A DNA stretch of 23,896 nt, taken from positions 1 through 23,896 of the forward strand of contig CAZANP010000028.1 of the NCBI GenBank assembly GCA_964486555.1, given 5' to 3'. This DNA is from 4484-232 sp964486555 (lineage in GTDB: Bacteria > Thermotogota > Thermotogae > Thermotogales > Thermotogaceae). The notes under the pieces were generated by a model. The model saw nothing but the letters and a program-made list of their open reading frames with translations, did not search any database and was not told the DNA's origin. The stretch's first letter is position 1. Each line of letters opens with the position of its first letter. Position numbers and translations under genes: made by a program. Below, piece by piece: positions 22,114-23,896 of the stretch.

Positions 22114-23529
22114 ATGAGAGGTGACCGTGTAAGGCTGTTCGTAGTGCTTGCGGTGATAGTCTTGGCTTTCATCGCCCTTCTCTGGCCTCAAAGAAAGTTA
22201 TATAGCGGTATCGGCAGGATATTTTCAAATATACACCTTGGTCTGGATATAAAAGGTGGGGCAAGGATTGAATACCTAGTTAAGGTGGAAGAAGGGGTGG
22301 AGAATCCTTCCGATGTGGTCGATGATGTCTGGACCGTTCTCAGAAACAGATTGGATGCAGCCGGGTACACCGAAGCGACTTTGAGGAAGGTTTTCAGAGA
22401 GGACAAATCCTATATAGTAGTTGAGATACCAGAAGCCACTGACACGGTTCAAGCCGAAAAGCTCATCGGGTCCACGGGTATTCTGTATTTTGCCCAGGTT
22501 CTGGACGACACGCAGGAGAAAGATCCGAAAAAAGATCCAGCATTGGTTTCAGAAGCGAGAAGATACAAAGCGGAATGGCTTAAGGGAAGGGATGGAAAGT
22601 GGTACCTTGTGAGAAAGGAGATTCTTGGTAGGAAAGATTTGGTCCTTGTATCTCCCAAGATCGTCTCTGCCGTCCCAGCAGTAGACACACGGCCTGGAAG
22701 GTACGGCTACAAAGTGAATTTTGAGCTTGCAAAAGAGTACGCCAACGTTTTCAAAAAGATAACACAGGCTCTGGTCGTTCCAGAAACAGCCGCAGCTCCG
22801 CCGAACAAGAGGCTTGCAATCGTTCTGGACAACATCGTGCAATTTGCAGGTTACGTGATCTCAGTGATACCAGATGGGAAAGCAGAGATAACGGGAAGTT
22901 TTTCCTTGCAGGAAGCAAAAGATCTTGCAGCGATTTTGAGAAGTGGGGCACTTCCTGCAAAACTCGTGAAGGTCTCTGCAGGCTGGGTGGCACCACTTCT
23001 TGGAAGAGACATCATCGACGCTTCACTAAAAGCGGGTATCTGGGGGCTTATCTTCGTTCTGATATACATGGTGGCATATTATGGAATAATGGGAGTTGTT
23101 GCAGATTTGGCCCTTCTGTACAACACGTTCCTTCTCCTTGGAGTTCTGGCTGCAGGTAGAATCATCCTGACCCTTCCTGGAATAGCAGGTATCATCCTGA
23201 CTATCGGAACGACTGTTGATGGTAACGTGATCATATACGAAAGGATAAAGGAAGAGCTCAGATCGGGAAAGCCTGTGAAAACCGCTATCACAGCGGGATT
23301 TGATAGATCGACTGTTACCATAGTGGACGCCAACGTGACAACTATCCTCGCAGGTCTCATACTCTACTACTTCGGAACGGGAACTATAAGGGGATTTGCT
23401 ATAACTCTCATAATCGGTGTTCTTGGCAGTATGTTCGTGAACCTGGTTTTCAGCAGATTGATGCTGAACAACTTCGCAGGCCTTATAAAGATCCCGAGAG
23501 AAGCTGTGGAGAGGGGGAGTAGCAGATGA
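22114..23529 (+). CDS. secD: Protein translocase subunit SecD
   Basis: 471 residues. With SecF it uses the proton or sodium gradient to pull exported proteins through SecYEG. One N-terminal membrane helix (~8-24) is followed by LGLDIKGGARIEY, the D1 motif; a ~250-residue external domain with P1 base and head; then five membrane helices from ~305. The GTTVDGNVIIYERIKEEL segment is the conserved D6-type motif lining the ion path; it has Gly where VDANV is usual. The protein is shorter than E. coli SecD (615), as is normal in Thermotoga. GAGGAGGT precedes the ATG by about nine bases. The stop overlaps the secF start (ATGA). Confidence 0.96.
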   Translation: MRGDRVRLFVVLAVIVLAFIALLWPQRKLYSGIGRIFSNIHLGLDIKGGARIEYLVKVEEGVENPSDVVDDVWTVLRNRLDAAGYTEATLRKVFREDKSYIVVEIPEATDTVQAEKLIGSTGILYFAQVLDDTQEKDPKKDPALVSEARRYKAEWLKGRDGKWYLVRKEILGRKDLVLVSPKIVSAVPAVDTRPGRYGYKVNFELAKEYANVFKKITQALVVPETAAAPPNKRLAIVLDNIVQFAGYVISVIPDGKAEITGSFSLQEAKDLAAILRSGALPAKLVKVSAGWVAPLLGRDIIDASLKAGIWGLIFVLIYMVAYYGIMGVVADLALLYNTFLLLGVLAAGRIILTLPGIAGIILTIGTTVDGNVIIYERIKEELRSGKPVKTAITAGFDRSTVTIVDANVTTILAGLILYYFGTGTIRGFAITLIIGVLGSMFVNLVFSRLMLNNFAGLIKIPREAVERGSSR

Positions 23530-23896
23530 AGAAACAGATCGACTTCGTTGGGAAGAGAAGGATCTTCATAATGCTTTCACTCGCACTCATCATTCTCTCT
23601 CTTGTCTCTATGTTCTCGAAAGGTTTCAACCTTGGAGTCGAATTCACAGGAGGATCTGAAATAATCATCAGAATAGAAGACCCTAACTTCACAGAAGCTC
23701 AGGTGAGGAAGATCGTGACACCCCTTGGTGAGGAATTCACCATGGCCAGGATAACGAAGGTGAAATCCTTGGGTGATCCTCCAAACATATCGAAATTCTC
23801 TATAGTGGTTTCCAAGATATACGAAGCGAAGGAGAAGGGAAAAGTAACTGAGGCCATAAACGATGCTCTAAGGAAAGCGAACGTGAAGGGAGAAAT
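23526..23896 (+). CDS. secF: Protein translocase subunit SecF (partial, 5' part)
   Basis: 123 codons from ATG 23526 to the right edge. The first membrane helix (RIFIMLSLALIILSLVSMF) is followed by FNLGVEFTGGSEIII, the SecF GxxFTGG motif, and the start of the external domain. It overlaps secD by 4 bases and completes the yajC-secD-secF unit. The remainder lies outside the window. Confidence 0.95.
   Translation, partial: MKKQIDFVGKRRIFIMLSLALIILSLVSMFSKGFNLGVEFTGGSEIIIRIEDPNFTEAQVRKIVTPLGEEFTMARITKVKSLGDPPNISKFSIVVSKIYEAKEKGKVTEAINDALRKANVKGE

Noticed and set aside
1..23896. CRISPR arrays, tRNA or rRNA genes, insertion sequences
   Set aside because: No regularly spaced ~30-base repeats, no tRNA T-loop/acceptor pattern outside coding genes, and no transposase motif or terminal inverted repeats were seen.

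Overview
The window reads as chromosome from the genus Thermotoga or a near relative. The evidence is the gene content and the family-level resemblance of several products to Thermotoga maritima proteins I recall: the HK853-type histidine kinase followed by an HDOD protein, rbfA, truB, ribF, yajC and secDF, and separately the glucokinase-DegV-HD-GYP-EngB block. Other Thermotoga-like traits are very strong GGAGG/GGGGG ribosome sites, frequent TTG and GTG starts, and tightly overlapping genes. The proteins are clearly diverged from the T. maritima versions, so I do not name a species. Two runs of exactly 100 N (6908-7007 and 16063-16162) are scaffold gaps; the order of the three contigs rests on the assembly.

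Layout. 1-2924 (minus): an envelope pair, a large secreted protein with S-layer-like motifs followed by a PEGA-like membrane-anchored protein that runs off the left edge. 2925-6829: an accessory patch holding an unrecognised helical 492-residue protein with a structured leader, an archaeal-type ATPase with a tandem palindromic leader, a decayed sugar-binding-protein gene and a Uma2-type nuclease. 7008-11222 (minus): a compact operon holA - B12-binding/radical SAM - nitrilase - glmM, each gene overlapping the next. 11268-13310 (plus): a small membrane protein, ROK glucokinase and DegV. 13307-16647 (minus): a Pro-rich secreted protein, engB, a 28-codon small ORF, a membrane HD-GYP protein and a DUF5317 membrane protein. 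16745-16945 (minus): a cold shock protein with a clear promoter and terminator. 17147-23896 (plus): histidine kinase, HDOD protein, rbfA, truB, ribF, then yajC, secD and the start of secF.

How it works together. The right half is a housekeeping run for ribosome maturation (RbfA), tRNA pseudouridylation (TruB), flavin cofactor synthesis (RibF) and protein export (YajC-SecDF), headed by a sensor kinase and an HDOD protein. The middle holds cell-wall precursor synthesis (GlmM), replication clamp loading (HolA), glucose phosphorylation and ribosome assembly (EngB). The most interesting feature is the unannotated 28-codon ORF at 15038-15124. It has its own promoter and strong ribosome site, encodes a hydrophobic peptide ending in two tryptophans, and ends two bases before a sequence that can pair with the ribosome site of the HD-GYP gene. 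It could be a leader peptide gating a cyclic-dinucleotide enzyme, a secreted peptide signal, or both. The second notable feature is the pair of palindromes over the start region of the archaeal-type ATPase gene, which look like an autoregulatory operator.
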